This document shows, piece by piece, positions 1 through 6,587 of a stretch of 9,159 nucleotides of DNA (its first letter is position 1; each line of letters starts with the position of its first letter). The DNA is from HK-STAS-PATE-36 sp964565615 (GTDB lineage: Bacteria > Patescibacteriota > Saccharimonadia > Saccharimonadales > JAGQNJ01). The stretch lies in contig CAZMFO010000023.1 of the NCBI GenBank assembly GCA_964565615.1, positions 1 through 9,159 on the forward strand. The letters are read 5' to 3'. The translations under genes were made by a program, and so were the position numbers. The notes under the pieces were generated by a model, which worked only from the letters and a program-made list of their open reading frames with translations, was not told the origin of the DNA and did no database searches.

Positions 1-50
1 CTCTGGCAAAAGATTTGATTACAAGATATTGTGAATTTGTTTTGCGGGGA

Positions 51-326
51 CTATAGTTGGTCGTCAAATGTTGCCTCTTTGCTCCCTGATTTGCTGTAGC
101 CTGCTAGTTCCCACAATTTTACCGATTCTTGATCGGGGACATTAAAATGATTAATTAACATCAATAATATATCCTCGTCGGGTAAACGCTTGCCAGCCTC
201 AATCTCTTGAAGCACTGCTACATCAACTTCTACAGCCCCACTTACTTCAAGTAAACTCTCTTTGGCGCGTTCGCGCAAAGTTTTTAGGCGTAAACCAATC
301 GCTCTATGCGGTCTTGATTCTCTCAT
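51..326 (-). CDS. small XRE-family helix-turn-helix DNA-binding protein
   Basis: A 91-residue protein that is almost entirely one lambda-repressor/XRE-type helix-turn-helix domain. Visible elements are a basic first helix (about residues 9-22, IGLRLKTLRERAKE), a turn and recognition helix (about 26-45, ending in the family-typical QEIEAGKR) and a closing helix (LLMLINHFNV). A short acidic tail (EATFDDQL) follows, with no effector domain. It is probably a cytoplasmic transcriptional regulator; its target is unknown. It is divergent from murB with a gap of about 60 nt that contains two small inverted repeats, so self-regulation and murB control are plausible (inference). No Shine-Dalgarno sequence precedes the ATG; a weak TAACAT -10 candidate lies about 8 nt upstream, so the mRNA may be leaderless. 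Stop codon is TAG. Confidence 0.82.
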   Translation of the reverse strand: MRESRPHRAIGLRLKTLRERAKESLLEVSGAVEVDVAVLQEIEAGKRLPDEDILLMLINHFNVPDQESVKLWELAGYSKSGSKEATFDDQL

Positions 327-348
327 ATACTAATATGTTACGCCGTAA
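324..348. promoter_or_regulatory. inverted repeats between the XRE gene and murB (candidate operator)
   Basis: Two adjacent dyads are visible: CATAT-ACTA-ATATG at 324-337, overlapping the start codon of the XRE gene, and TTACG-C-CGTAA at 338-348. XRE-family regulators usually bind short palindromes, so these are candidate operators for the neighbouring regulator. Arms of only 5 bp can arise by chance in AT-rich DNA, so confidence is low. Confidence 0.3.
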
Positions 349-375
349 ATCATACTAAATGCAAGCAAAAGCGAT

Positions 376-381
376 TATAAT
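376..381 (+). promoter_or_regulatory. -10 box for murB, implying a leaderless transcript
   Basis: A perfect TATAAT lies at 376-381, immediately before the first ATG at 382. Transcription normally begins about 7 nt after a -10 box, here about 388, which is downstream of that ATG and next to the in-frame GTG at 388 and ATG at 391. No convincing -35 hexamer is seen 16-18 nt upstream (the region reads about tactaa). Confidence 0.6.
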
Positions 382-390
382 ATGCCTGTG

Positions 391-1419
391 ATGAAGATCC
401 ATAGCAATGTCAGCCTAAAACAATACAGCACTATGAGGCTTGGCGGTTTAGCCCGCTACCTAACTATCGTTAATTCTACTGTGGAGCTAACCGAAGCTCT
501 AACTTGGGCAGAACGGCAAGACTTACAGGTTATTGTTATCGGCTCTGGTAGCAATATCGTCTGGAAAGATAGTGGTTTTGGTGGCTTGGTGATAGTCAAC
601 CAAATTCTTGGATGGCAAATCCGTGAGATTGGAGGCACAGATTCGGCATTGTTTACCATAGGAGCTGGCGAAAACTGGGATAACACTGTAGAGCAGACAG
701 TTAAGCTAGGCTATAGCGGACTAGAAAACTTATCACTTATACCGGGAACAGTAGGTGCCGGGCCCGTCCAAAATATTGGTGCTTACGGAGCAGAAATTAA
801 AGATACTTTGGTTTCTGTGCGTGTTTACGACAGGCACCAGCACAAATTTACTACCCTCACCAACCGTCAATGCCAGTTTAGCTACCGAGATAGTTGTTTT
901 AAGTCATCTCACAAAAATCGTTATATTATTGTTGCTGTTACTCTAAAATTACATAAACAAAACCAAAAACCACCTTTTTACGACAGTCTTCAAAAGTACC
1001 TTGATGATAAAAAGATTACATCTTATACACCAATAAATATCCGGCTAGCCATTATTGCTATCCGTAAAAGCAAACTACCAGACCCAACTAAAGTTGCCAA
1101 TAACGGCTCTTTTTTTGCCAACCCAATAATCAGTATTGCCCAAGCCGACAAACTTCTAGCTAAGTATCCCAATGCTCCGTACTGGAAAGTTGATAAAAAA
1201 ATCAAGCTATCATCTGCTTGGCTGATTGAACAAGCAGGTTACAAAAGAGGGCATAAAGATATCGAAACCGGAATGGCCTTATGGAAGGACCAAGCCCTAG
1301 TTTTAGTCAACGAAAAGGCACAATCTACAAACGACTTGTTAATTTTTAAACAAAAGATAACTACTGCCGTAGAGGACAAATTTGGTATTTTGCTCCAGCA
1401 AGAACCAGAGCTAATCTAG
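391..1419 (+). CDS. murB: UDP-N-acetylmuramate dehydrogenase (UDP-N-acetylenolpyruvoylglucosamine reductase)
   Basis: MurB is the FAD- and NADPH-dependent cytoplasmic reductase that turns UDP-GlcNAc-enolpyruvate into UDP-MurNAc, the step after MurA in peptidoglycan precursor synthesis. The FAD-binding segment GSGSN (51-55), the block PGTVGAGPVQNIGAYG (118-133), YRDS (165-168), the proton-donor serine in NNGSFFANP (Ser240) and the C-terminal EPE with the catalytic glutamate are all present. The layout is that of the E. coli-type (type I) enzyme. An ATG at 382 would add three residues, but it directly follows the -10 box, so Met at 391 is preferred; this gives 342 residues, equal to the E. coli protein. 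It is divergent from an XRE regulator. Its TAG stop abuts the stop of the convergent glyA with no base between them. Confidence 0.95.
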   Translation: MKIHSNVSLKQYSTMRLGGLARYLTIVNSTVELTEALTWAERQDLQVIVIGSGSNIVWKDSGFGGLVIVNQILGWQIREIGGTDSALFTIGAGENWDNTVEQTVKLGYSGLENLSLIPGTVGAGPVQNIGAYGAEIKDTLVSVRVYDRHQHKFTTLTNRQCQFSYRDSCFKSSHKNRYIIVAVTLKLHKQNQKPPFYDSLQKYLDDKKITSYTPINIRLAIIAIRKSKLPDPTKVANNGSFFANPIISIAQADKLLAKYPNAPYWKVDKKIKLSSAWLIEQAGYKRGHKDIETGMALWKDQALVLVNEKAQSTNDLLIFKQKITTAVEDKFGILLQQEPELI

Positions 1420-2697
1420 CTACAGGTCGCTAGGCAAGGGAAATTGCTTAGCAAAATTAGCTACTTCTTGCTTTAGATTAGTAAGCTTTTTTGTGTCATT
1501 TTTTTGATTAATTGCCTGATTCATCCACTTGGCGATAATCACCATATCAGCCTCTTTTAAGCCCCGTGTTGTAATAGCAGGTGTTCCAATTCGTAGTCCA
1601 CTTGGCCTAAATGGTGGTAATGTATCGTTAGGTATGGCGTTACAGTTAGCAGTTAAACCAATGGCATCAAATATATCTTGGGCTTGGCGACCATCTATCT
1701 TAAAGCTAGTCATCATATCAATTTGTATCAAATGATTATCTGTACCATTTGTTACTAGCTTAAATCCTTGCCCTATTAGTTCGTCTGCTAGTCTTTTAGC
1801 ATTAAGTAATATCTGCCTTGCATACTCTTGAAACTCTGGCTTTTGAGCCTCACCAAAAGCAACCGCCTTACCGGCAATTGTATGCATATGTGGGCCACCC
1901 TGAAAACCCGGAAACACCTCGCGATCAATTAATGTTGGTAAGTTTTCTATCGATTTTTCGGGCTTTTTTAAAGGATTGCCGACCTTACCCCGACTCAAGA
2001 TCAAGCCACCTCTAGGGCCACGCAAGGTTTTATGTGTGGTGCTGGTAATAATATGAAAACCAAAGTCAAAAGGATTTGGCAGAGCCTTGCCAGCAATCAA
2101 CCCAGCAATATGTGCCATATCAGCCATCAAAACGGCACCAACCTCCATACCTATTTCGGCAAACTTGGCATAATCTAAATTACGAGGATACCCACTAAAA
2201 CCCGCTAGAATTATCTTGGGCTTTTCTTTTATTGCGACATCACGCATTGCCCCATAATCAATCTCACCTGTTTCAATATCTTTAATCCCATAACGAACAA
2301 AATTATACAGTTTAGCACTACTAGTAACCGGATGCCCGTGAGTCAAGTGTCCACCCTGATCCAACTGCATTGCCATTACTGTATCGCCCGGATCCAACCA
2401 AGATTGATAAACGGCTATATTTGCTGGTGCGCCACTATGTGGCTGAACATTCGCATGATCAGCATTAAATAACACCTTAGCTCTGTCTATAGCCAGTTGC
2501 TCTATCTTATCTGTGAATTCTTGCCCACCATAATACCGCTTGCCGGGATAGCCCTCGGAGTATTTATTTGTTAATACACTACCAAGAGCATCCAACACAT
2601 CCCGACTAACATAATTTTCTGATGGTATTAATTCTAATCCTGTTCGTTGTCTATTTTCCTCGTTCTTAATAGCTTGCGCAATCTTTGTATCCTTCAT
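1420..2697 (-). CDS. glyA: serine hydroxymethyltransferase
   Basis: A PLP-dependent cytoplasmic enzyme interconverting serine and glycine while charging tetrahydrofolate with a one-carbon unit. It has 425 residues, a normal family length. The PLP lysine sits in STTHKTLRGPRGG (Lys223), the cofactor aspartate and histidine in DMAHIAGL (193-200), and SENYVS and YPGKRYYGG near the N-terminus are the expected substrate and cofactor loops. Residues about 240-260 (NPLKKPEKSIENLPTLIDRE), before VFPGFQGGPH, look longer than in E. coli GlyA, as in some deep-branching lineages. The start is supported by AAAAGGAGAG seven to eight nt before ATG. It converges with murB at a zero-base junction (TAG then CTA) and is divergent from the HTH-MurA gene with a 133-nt gap. 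No terminator is visible at its 3' end. Confidence 0.97.
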   Translation of the reverse strand: MKDTKIAQAIKNEENRQRTGLELIPSENYVSRDVLDALGSVLTNKYSEGYPGKRYYGGQEFTDKIEQLAIDRAKVLFNADHANVQPHSGAPANIAVYQSWLDPGDTVMAMQLDQGGHLTHGHPVTSSAKLYNFVRYGIKDIETGEIDYGAMRDVAIKEKPKIILAGFSGYPRNLDYAKFAEIGMEVGAVLMADMAHIAGLIAGKALPNPFDFGFHIITSTTHKTLRGPRGGLILSRGKVGNPLKKPEKSIENLPTLIDREVFPGFQGGPHMHTIAGKAVAFGEAQKPEFQEYARQILLNAKRLADELIGQGFKLVTNGTDNHLIQIDMMTSFKIDGRQAQDIFDAIGLTANCNAIPNDTLPPFRPSGLRIGTPAITTRGLKEADMVIIAKWMNQAINQKNDTKKLTNLKQEVANFAKQFPLPSDL

Positions 2698-2830
2698 AAT
2701 CTCTCCTTTTAAACTTACTAACGATCAATTTTTGCTTGCGCTAAATCATAGCTTTATTGTACTGTATTTACAGATTAACGAGAAATAAAATATTTCACCC
2801 ATATATCTTTGATGATATAATAGCTAGAAT
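2698..2830. promoter_or_regulatory. divergent glyA / HTH-murA intergenic promoter region
   Basis: This AT-rich 133-nt spacer holds the glyA ribosome-binding site (CTCCTTTT at 2703-2710 on the plus strand) and weak minus-strand -10 candidates (TACAAT and TATGAT in the order of glyA transcription). A dyad CTGTA-TT-TACAG lies at 2762-2773. It sits about midway between the genes and is a possible operator for the HTH domain encoded next door, but that is inference from position alone. Confidence 0.35.
2813..2821 (+). promoter_or_regulatory. extended -10 promoter for the HTH-MurA gene
   Basis: TGATATAAT fits the extended -10 pattern TGnTATAAT. The last T is at 2821 and the ATG at 2831, so initiation about 7 nt downstream gives an mRNA beginning within a few bases of the start codon. 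No Shine-Dalgarno sequence is present. The -35 region (about 2793-2798, TTTCAC) is poor, as is common with extended -10 promoters. Confidence 0.6.
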
Positions 2831-4351
2831 ATGCAATCAAATAATCAAAAGATTGGTCAGATGATTTCTCAAATACGACAAGAACGAGGCCTAACACAGG
2901 CAGAATTTGCCAAACAATTAAAAACCAGTCAGTCAGCAGTAAACCGCATAGAACGAGGCGGGCAAAACCTGAGCTTGGATTATCTTGCCCGCATTAGCGA
3001 TGTCTTAAATAAGCCTCTCATTAACATTTCAAGTGGAGCGATTAACCTACGAGTTGAGGGTGGACACGAGTTACACGGCGAGATTACCGTAAAAAGCTCA
3101 AAAAATGCTACCGTTGCCCTACTTTGTGCCAGCCTGCTCAACAAAGGCACAACAAAGCTAAAAAATGCCCCCAAAATAGAGGAGGTCAGCCGAATTATTG
3201 AAGTTCTGAGGAGCATAGGAGTCGCAGTCCGCTGGACTGGTAGCGACATAGAGATTAAACCACCCGAAAAGCTAAACATAATCAACATTGATCATTCTGC
3301 CTCACGACGCACCCGGAGTGTCATTATGCTTATGGGGCCACTAATTCATCTTTTGGATAAGTTTAAAATACCTTATGCTGGCGGTTGCGAGCTAGGTAAG
3401 CGCACCGTACTTCCTCACCTTTATGCACTTGAAGAATTTGGCGTTAATGTTAATACAAAAACAGGATCTTACGAAGTATCGGTCAATAAAAAACAACCTT
3501 CTAAACCCATAGTGCTTTATGAATCGGGCGATACAACAACAGAAAATATCCTTATGGCGGCTTCTCGTTTTGAGGGCGAAACAATTATCAAAATGGCTAG
3601 TGCAAATTATATGGTGCAAGATATCTGCTTCTTCTTAAAACGCCTAGGGGTTAAGATTGATGGCATCGGCACCACTACATTACGAATCAGGGGTCTAAAA
3701 AATATCAAAAAAAATGTTACCTACTGTCCTAGCGAAGACCCAGTAGAGGCTATGACCTTTATTACGGCTGGAGTAGTCACAAACTCTTCTATTACCGTCA
3801 AGCGTGTGCCTATTGATTTTCTAGAGCTTGAGCTACTTAAGTTACAAAAAATGGGGCTCAAGTTTGACCAATCTAAAACCTACAAAGCCAACAACAACCA
3901 AACCGACCTTGTAGATATAAAAATTCACAAGCATAATGGCCAGCTAACCGCTCCAGCAGAAAAACTCTATGGTCGCCCCTTTCCCGGTCTAAATATAGAC
4001 CACCTGCCCTATTTTGTACCGATAGTCGCCGTAGCCAATGGTCGTAGTCTGATTCATGACTGGGTATACGAAGATAGAGCCTTGATGTTTACCGAAATGA
4101 AAAAAATAGGAGTCAAGCTCGAGCTAGCCGACCCTCATCGGCTTTATGTAGAGGGTCCGACAAAATTTAAACCGGCCGATCTTGTTGCTCCAAGCGGTAT
4201 TCGTCCGGCAGTAATCATACTTATCGGAATGCTGGCAAGTAACGGTGTGAGCATATTGCGTAATGTTTACACAATTAATCGGGGTTACGAAGATTTAGCC
4301 GAGCGGTTTAACTCACTTGGCGCCCGTATTTCAATTATGCACGAGCTATAA
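2831..4351 (+). CDS. murA: XRE helix-turn-helix domain fused to a MurA-like UDP-GlcNAc enolpyruvyl transferase
   Basis: Residues about 5-65 form an XRE helix-turn-helix (LTQAEFAK, then recognition helix TSQSAVNRIERG). Residues about 70-506 are a MurA-type EPT fold, which adds enolpyruvate from PEP to UDP-GlcNAc. Counterparts of E. coli MurA residues are present: Lys91-Asn92 (K22/N23), Arg162 (R91), Cys186 in AGGCELG (C115), Asp390 (D305), Arg458 (R371) and Arg484 in NRGYE (R397). The enzyme part is divergent: the usual AREPE loop reads SANYM (256-260), and the loop before TEN reads SGDTT instead of the common SVGA type. The protein exceeds a typical MurA (about 420) by roughly the HTH domain. 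It could be the main MurA, a paralogue, or a precursor-sensing regulator; the intact active site favours catalysis. The fusion is continuous within one reading frame. Convergent with the glycosyltransferase, zero bases apart. Confidence 0.88.
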   Translation: MQSNNQKIGQMISQIRQERGLTQAEFAKQLKTSQSAVNRIERGGQNLSLDYLARISDVLNKPLINISSGAINLRVEGGHELHGEITVKSSKNATVALLCASLLNKGTTKLKNAPKIEEVSRIIEVLRSIGVAVRWTGSDIEIKPPEKLNIINIDHSASRRTRSVIMLMGPLIHLLDKFKIPYAGGCELGKRTVLPHLYALEEFGVNVNTKTGSYEVSVNKKQPSKPIVLYESGDTTTENILMAASRFEGETIIKMASANYMVQDICFFLKRLGVKIDGIGTTTLRIRGLKNIKKNVTYCPSEDPVEAMTFITAGVVTNSSITVKRVPIDFLELELLKLQKMGLKFDQSKTYKANNNQTDLVDIKIHKHNGQLTAPAEKLYGRPFPGLNIDHLPYFVPIVAVANGRSLIHDWVYEDRALMFTEMKKIGVKLELADPHRLYVEGPTKFKPADLVAPSGIRPAVIILIGMLASNGVSILRNVYTINRGYEDLAERFNSLGARISIMHEL

Positions 4352-5614
4352 TTAGGCAGAAGAAGCACGAGCAGGAGATGTCCATGCTCCCCCTGTTTGC
4401 ACCTTACGGAATACTTTTTTGTTGTCTTTGATGCATCGCAAGATTGCTACCAACTGGACGGCATTCATAACATAAAAACAAAAGTACATTAAAGGAGCAT
4501 ACAAACTCAAACGCACTTTGCTTTTTGGCAATAAGTATTCGTCTGGCCAAAGGTTCCACAATAGATACAAAGTAATCGTAATATAAGCCCCTAGCAAGGA
4601 GTAGGGATTTTTGTAGATAATGCTCAAATAGGTAACATAAATTAGTAATACGGGCTCTACTAGCAAAATGAGTTCACTCAAAATTGCTACCGGTAATCTA
4701 TAAAAAGTCAATGTACGGCTGTACTTAGAGTTTAAGTTACCCACCATAGAGCTATGCTTAATGAGATTCTGCAACATTCCTAGCTTCCAGCGGTACCTTT
4801 GTTTAAATAACGCCCTGTAGCTTTGTACACCTTCGGTAAGTGCTAAAACATCAGAAGCATAGATAATCTTCTGGTGCAGATTGCCCTTAGAGACCAACTT
4901 CATACTTAGCCCAATGTCTTCTGTTTGAGTATCAGTATCATAAAAATCCACCTCCCTAACGACATCCATACGATAAGTTGACGCTACGCCACCGATGATA
5001 AACTCACTATTCGTTACAGTGTAGAACTTCTTGCTTCTATAGCCTATCATATGCTCAAATTTCTGTAACAGACCAAGCATAGTCCCGTTATCAAGCACTC
5101 TAACATTGGCCGCCATACCAACGACATTTGGATCATCAAAATGCTTTACTGCATTATTAATTGATCGTCGCGCCAATAAAGAATCGGCATCCAAAGTCAT
5201 TAACAGATCACCTCTTGCTAGCGTTCGTAGGGCGTGGTTCATTGCTTCGCCCTTACCTACATTTTTCTTCATACGGACAAGTTCTATGTTCATATGAGGG
5301 TGTTCATTGATGTAGCGCCAAACTAAACCACGCGTATTATCTGTAGAGGCATCATCAACAACCAAAATCTGTAATTTCCGATATGTATTTTTACGGACAG
5401 ACTCAAGCGTCCTAACAACCCCCGCCTCTTCGTTATGGGCAGGTATTACCAATGTTACTAAAGGCCTCAACCCTTTTTGGATTTTTTTGGGTTTGCTCTT
5501 TTTAAGTGCTTCTTTTATATCATAAATGTTTGCACCAGCGATATAGAACCCAAAATGAACAGTATTGAGTATTGCGATAAAAGCAAAGATATAAAACAAA
5601 ATGTCTTTATACAT
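4352..5614 (-). CDS. processive family 2 glycosyltransferase, poly-N-acetylglucosamine synthase-like (PgaC/IcaA type)
   Basis: A 420-residue membrane glycosyltransferase with one N-terminal membrane helix (about 5-25), a cytoplasmic GT-A domain and two or more C-terminal membrane helices (about 310-335, 340-358, 370-395). Catalytic landmarks of processive GT2 enzymes are all visible: PAHNEE (58-63), VDDAS (86-90), DAD (142-144), TED (231-233, acceptor-side base) and QRYRW (272-276, the Q/RxxRW polymer-binding motif). The pattern is closest to PgaC/IcaA/NodC-type synthases that polymerise beta-linked GlcNAc and export it; the exact polymer is not provable here. Its start overlaps the sortase stop by 8 nt (ATGTATAA), implying translational coupling, and GAGG six nt upstream serves as the ribosome-binding site. 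A polysaccharide deacetylase lies two genes upstream, matching the synthase-deacetylase pairing of PNAG loci. Confidence 0.88.
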   Translation of the reverse strand: MYKDILFYIFAFIAILNTVHFGFYIAGANIYDIKEALKKSKPKKIQKGLRPLVTLVIPAHNEEAGVVRTLESVRKNTYRKLQILVVDDASTDNTRGLVWRYINEHPHMNIELVRMKKNVGKGEAMNHALRTLARGDLLMTLDADSLLARRSINNAVKHFDDPNVVGMAANVRVLDNGTMLGLLQKFEHMIGYRSKKFYTVTNSEFIIGGVASTYRMDVVREVDFYDTDTQTEDIGLSMKLVSKGNLHQKIIYASDVLALTEGVQSYRALFKQRYRWKLGMLQNLIKHSSMVGNLNSKYSRTLTFYRLPVAILSELILLVEPVLLIYVTYLSIIYKNPYSLLGAYITITLYLLWNLWPDEYLLPKSKVRLSLYAPLMYFCFYVMNAVQLVAILRCIKDNKKVFRKVQTGGAWTSPARASSA

Positions 5615-6254
5615 TACTGACCTCTACTAACTTGAAAATAAACAAAGTGCGGTTTTGAAAATTTGCACCCGAACAAGTTTGCAAAGTAAGAATTGGCTCT
5701 CCTTCATAAAACAAAATACTACTATCACTAGGATTTGTAGTATAAGACCGCTCTAACCTATAAATATACTTTTGGTTGTTGTCGGTTATTACATTAGCGA
5801 TACTGCCCGACTTAATTTTAAGCAACCGCGAAAAGACATTTGATCGGTTGTGTCCATAGATAAAAGTGTTTCCCCCCTTAGTGTTTGGACGATCAGTCAT
5901 AACGGCGTAATATGCCTTGTCTCTACTGATTGTCCACTTTTTTGTTGAAGCATTGTAATAACCCTTGTCCACAGCAATATCTATTCCGGCGTCATTAACC
6001 ACAACCCTAGTCGGGTAGCCCGGCGCAACTGACGCATTGTCTGAGCTTGCCGATGAGGCACCCTCCTTATTTACTTGGCTACCGCTATCTTGCTTACTAG
6101 CCTCTGCCGAAGTGGGTACATATTGATACTCTTCGTTAATGTAGCTGTTTCGCATCAATACAAAAGAGCCAGCCAACACCATAACAAGCCCCAAAAGTAC
6201 ACCCAAAATTAATAATCGATTTTTCATAAAAACAAAAGGGTAGCAACATTCCAT
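5607..6254 (-). CDS. membrane-anchored sortase transpeptidase
   Basis: A 215-residue sortase that cleaves LPxTG-like sorting signals and links the product to an amine acceptor at the outer face of the membrane. One N-terminal membrane helix (about 13-34) is followed by a low-complexity Ser/Asp/Ala linker (about 47-77) and the catalytic beta-barrel. The triad is complete: His135 in YGHN, Cys194 in TLQTC and Arg202 in QNRTLF. The subclass cannot be assigned by eye. The start at 6254 is chosen because GGGGAGG lies six nt before it; the alternative ATG at 6227 (MKNRLLIL) has only a T-run upstream. A terminator-like hairpin covers this start region. Its likely substrate is encoded 25 nt upstream, and its stop overlaps the glycosyltransferase start. 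Confidence 0.93.
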   Translation of the reverse strand: MECCYPFVFMKNRLLILGVLLGLVMVLAGSFVLMRNSYINEEYQYVPTSAEASKQDSGSQVNKEGASSASSDNASVAPGYPTRVVVNDAGIDIAVDKGYYNASTKKWTISRDKAYYAVMTDRPNTKGGNTFIYGHNRSNVFSRLLKIKSGSIANVITDNNQKYIYRLERSYTTNPSDSSILFYEGEPILTLQTCSGANFQNRTLFIFKLVEVSNV

Positions 6255-6263
6255 TACTACCCT
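6229..6263 (-). terminator. terminator-like hairpin overlapping the sortase start (possible attenuator)
   Basis: On the minus strand AGGGTAG (6263-6257) pairs with CTACCCT (6243-6237) around a 13-nt loop, followed directly by TTTGTTTTT (to about 6229). This is the layout of an intrinsic terminator between the LPNTG mini-gene and the sortase. The loop contains the supported sortase ATG and the 5' arm overlaps the Shine-Dalgarno sequence, so it could also limit sortase translation. Confidence 0.5.
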
Positions 6264-6278
6264 CCCCTGTCTTAACTC

Positions 6279-6446
6279 TTAACGAGTCTTGTTTACTGCA
6301 AAACGAGCAATTGTTGAAACAACAATTACGACGCCCACAGTAATACTGATTACTGCAATTGCAGTTAGTATTCGGCTACCGCCGGTATTTGGTAGAACAA
6401 CACTACCAGCCACTACAGCGCCAGCACCTTTACCACCTTCGTACAT
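6279..6446 (-). CDS. mini LPNTG protein: minimal sortase sorting signal
   Basis: A 55-residue protein that is essentially a cell-wall sorting signal: a Gly/Ala/Val-rich N-terminus (MYEGGKGAGAVVAG), LPNTG at residues 18-22, a hydrophobic helix (about 26-47) and a short basic tail (RFAVNKTR). It lies 24 nt upstream of a sortase gene on the same strand, so it is very probably a substrate (inference from motif and context). The start has AAAGGAG seven nt upstream, and an in-frame TAA lies 12 nt upstream of the ATG, so it is not simply the tail of a longer frame. It has no classical signal peptide; the N-terminus would have to cross the membrane as a reverse-type anchor. After cleavage only about 21 residues would be attached. 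It could be a capping or anchoring peptide, or a truncated relic. I do not recognise a named family. Confidence 0.8.
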   Translation of the reverse strand: MYEGGKGAGAVVAGSVVLPNTGGSRILTAIAVISITVGVVIVVSTIARFAVNKTR

Positions 6447-6495
6447 AATGTCTCTCCTTTACTTGTTAAGACAGGTGAGAATATATTTAGCCATC

Positions 6496-6518
6496 AAAAA
6501 GAGGGCCAAACGACCCTC
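6496..6518 (-). terminator. intrinsic terminator after the deacetylase gene
   Basis: On the minus strand GAGGGTC (6518-6512) pairs with GGCCCTC (6507-6501), including one T-G wobble, around a GTTT loop, and is followed by TTTTT (6500-6496). It lies about 70 nt after the deacetylase stop and 50 nt before the mini LPNTG start, so it separates the deacetylase transcript from the LPNTG-sortase-GT2 unit. A weak promoter for that unit (TATATT near 6477-6490) could overlap it. Confidence 0.75.
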
Positions 6519-6587
6519 ACGCTTGTACGACAACTATTTTACTATGTTTGTGTAGTTTTGTAAACTATATTTTATGATAATTTCTGC

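Noticed and set aside
1..50. A gene at the left edge
   Set aside because: The 50 bases after the XRE stop show no recognisable coding frame, hairpin or motif; too short to judge.
456..1205. Open frames antisense or out of frame within murB
   Set aside because: They lie entirely inside a strongly supported murB, show no recognisable domain and have no ribosome-binding site.
6289..6555. 88-codon plus-strand frame over the LPNTG gene
   Set aside because: It is antisense to the LPNTG coding frame and to the terminator; the minus-strand frame has a Shine-Dalgarno sequence and a recognisable sorting signal.
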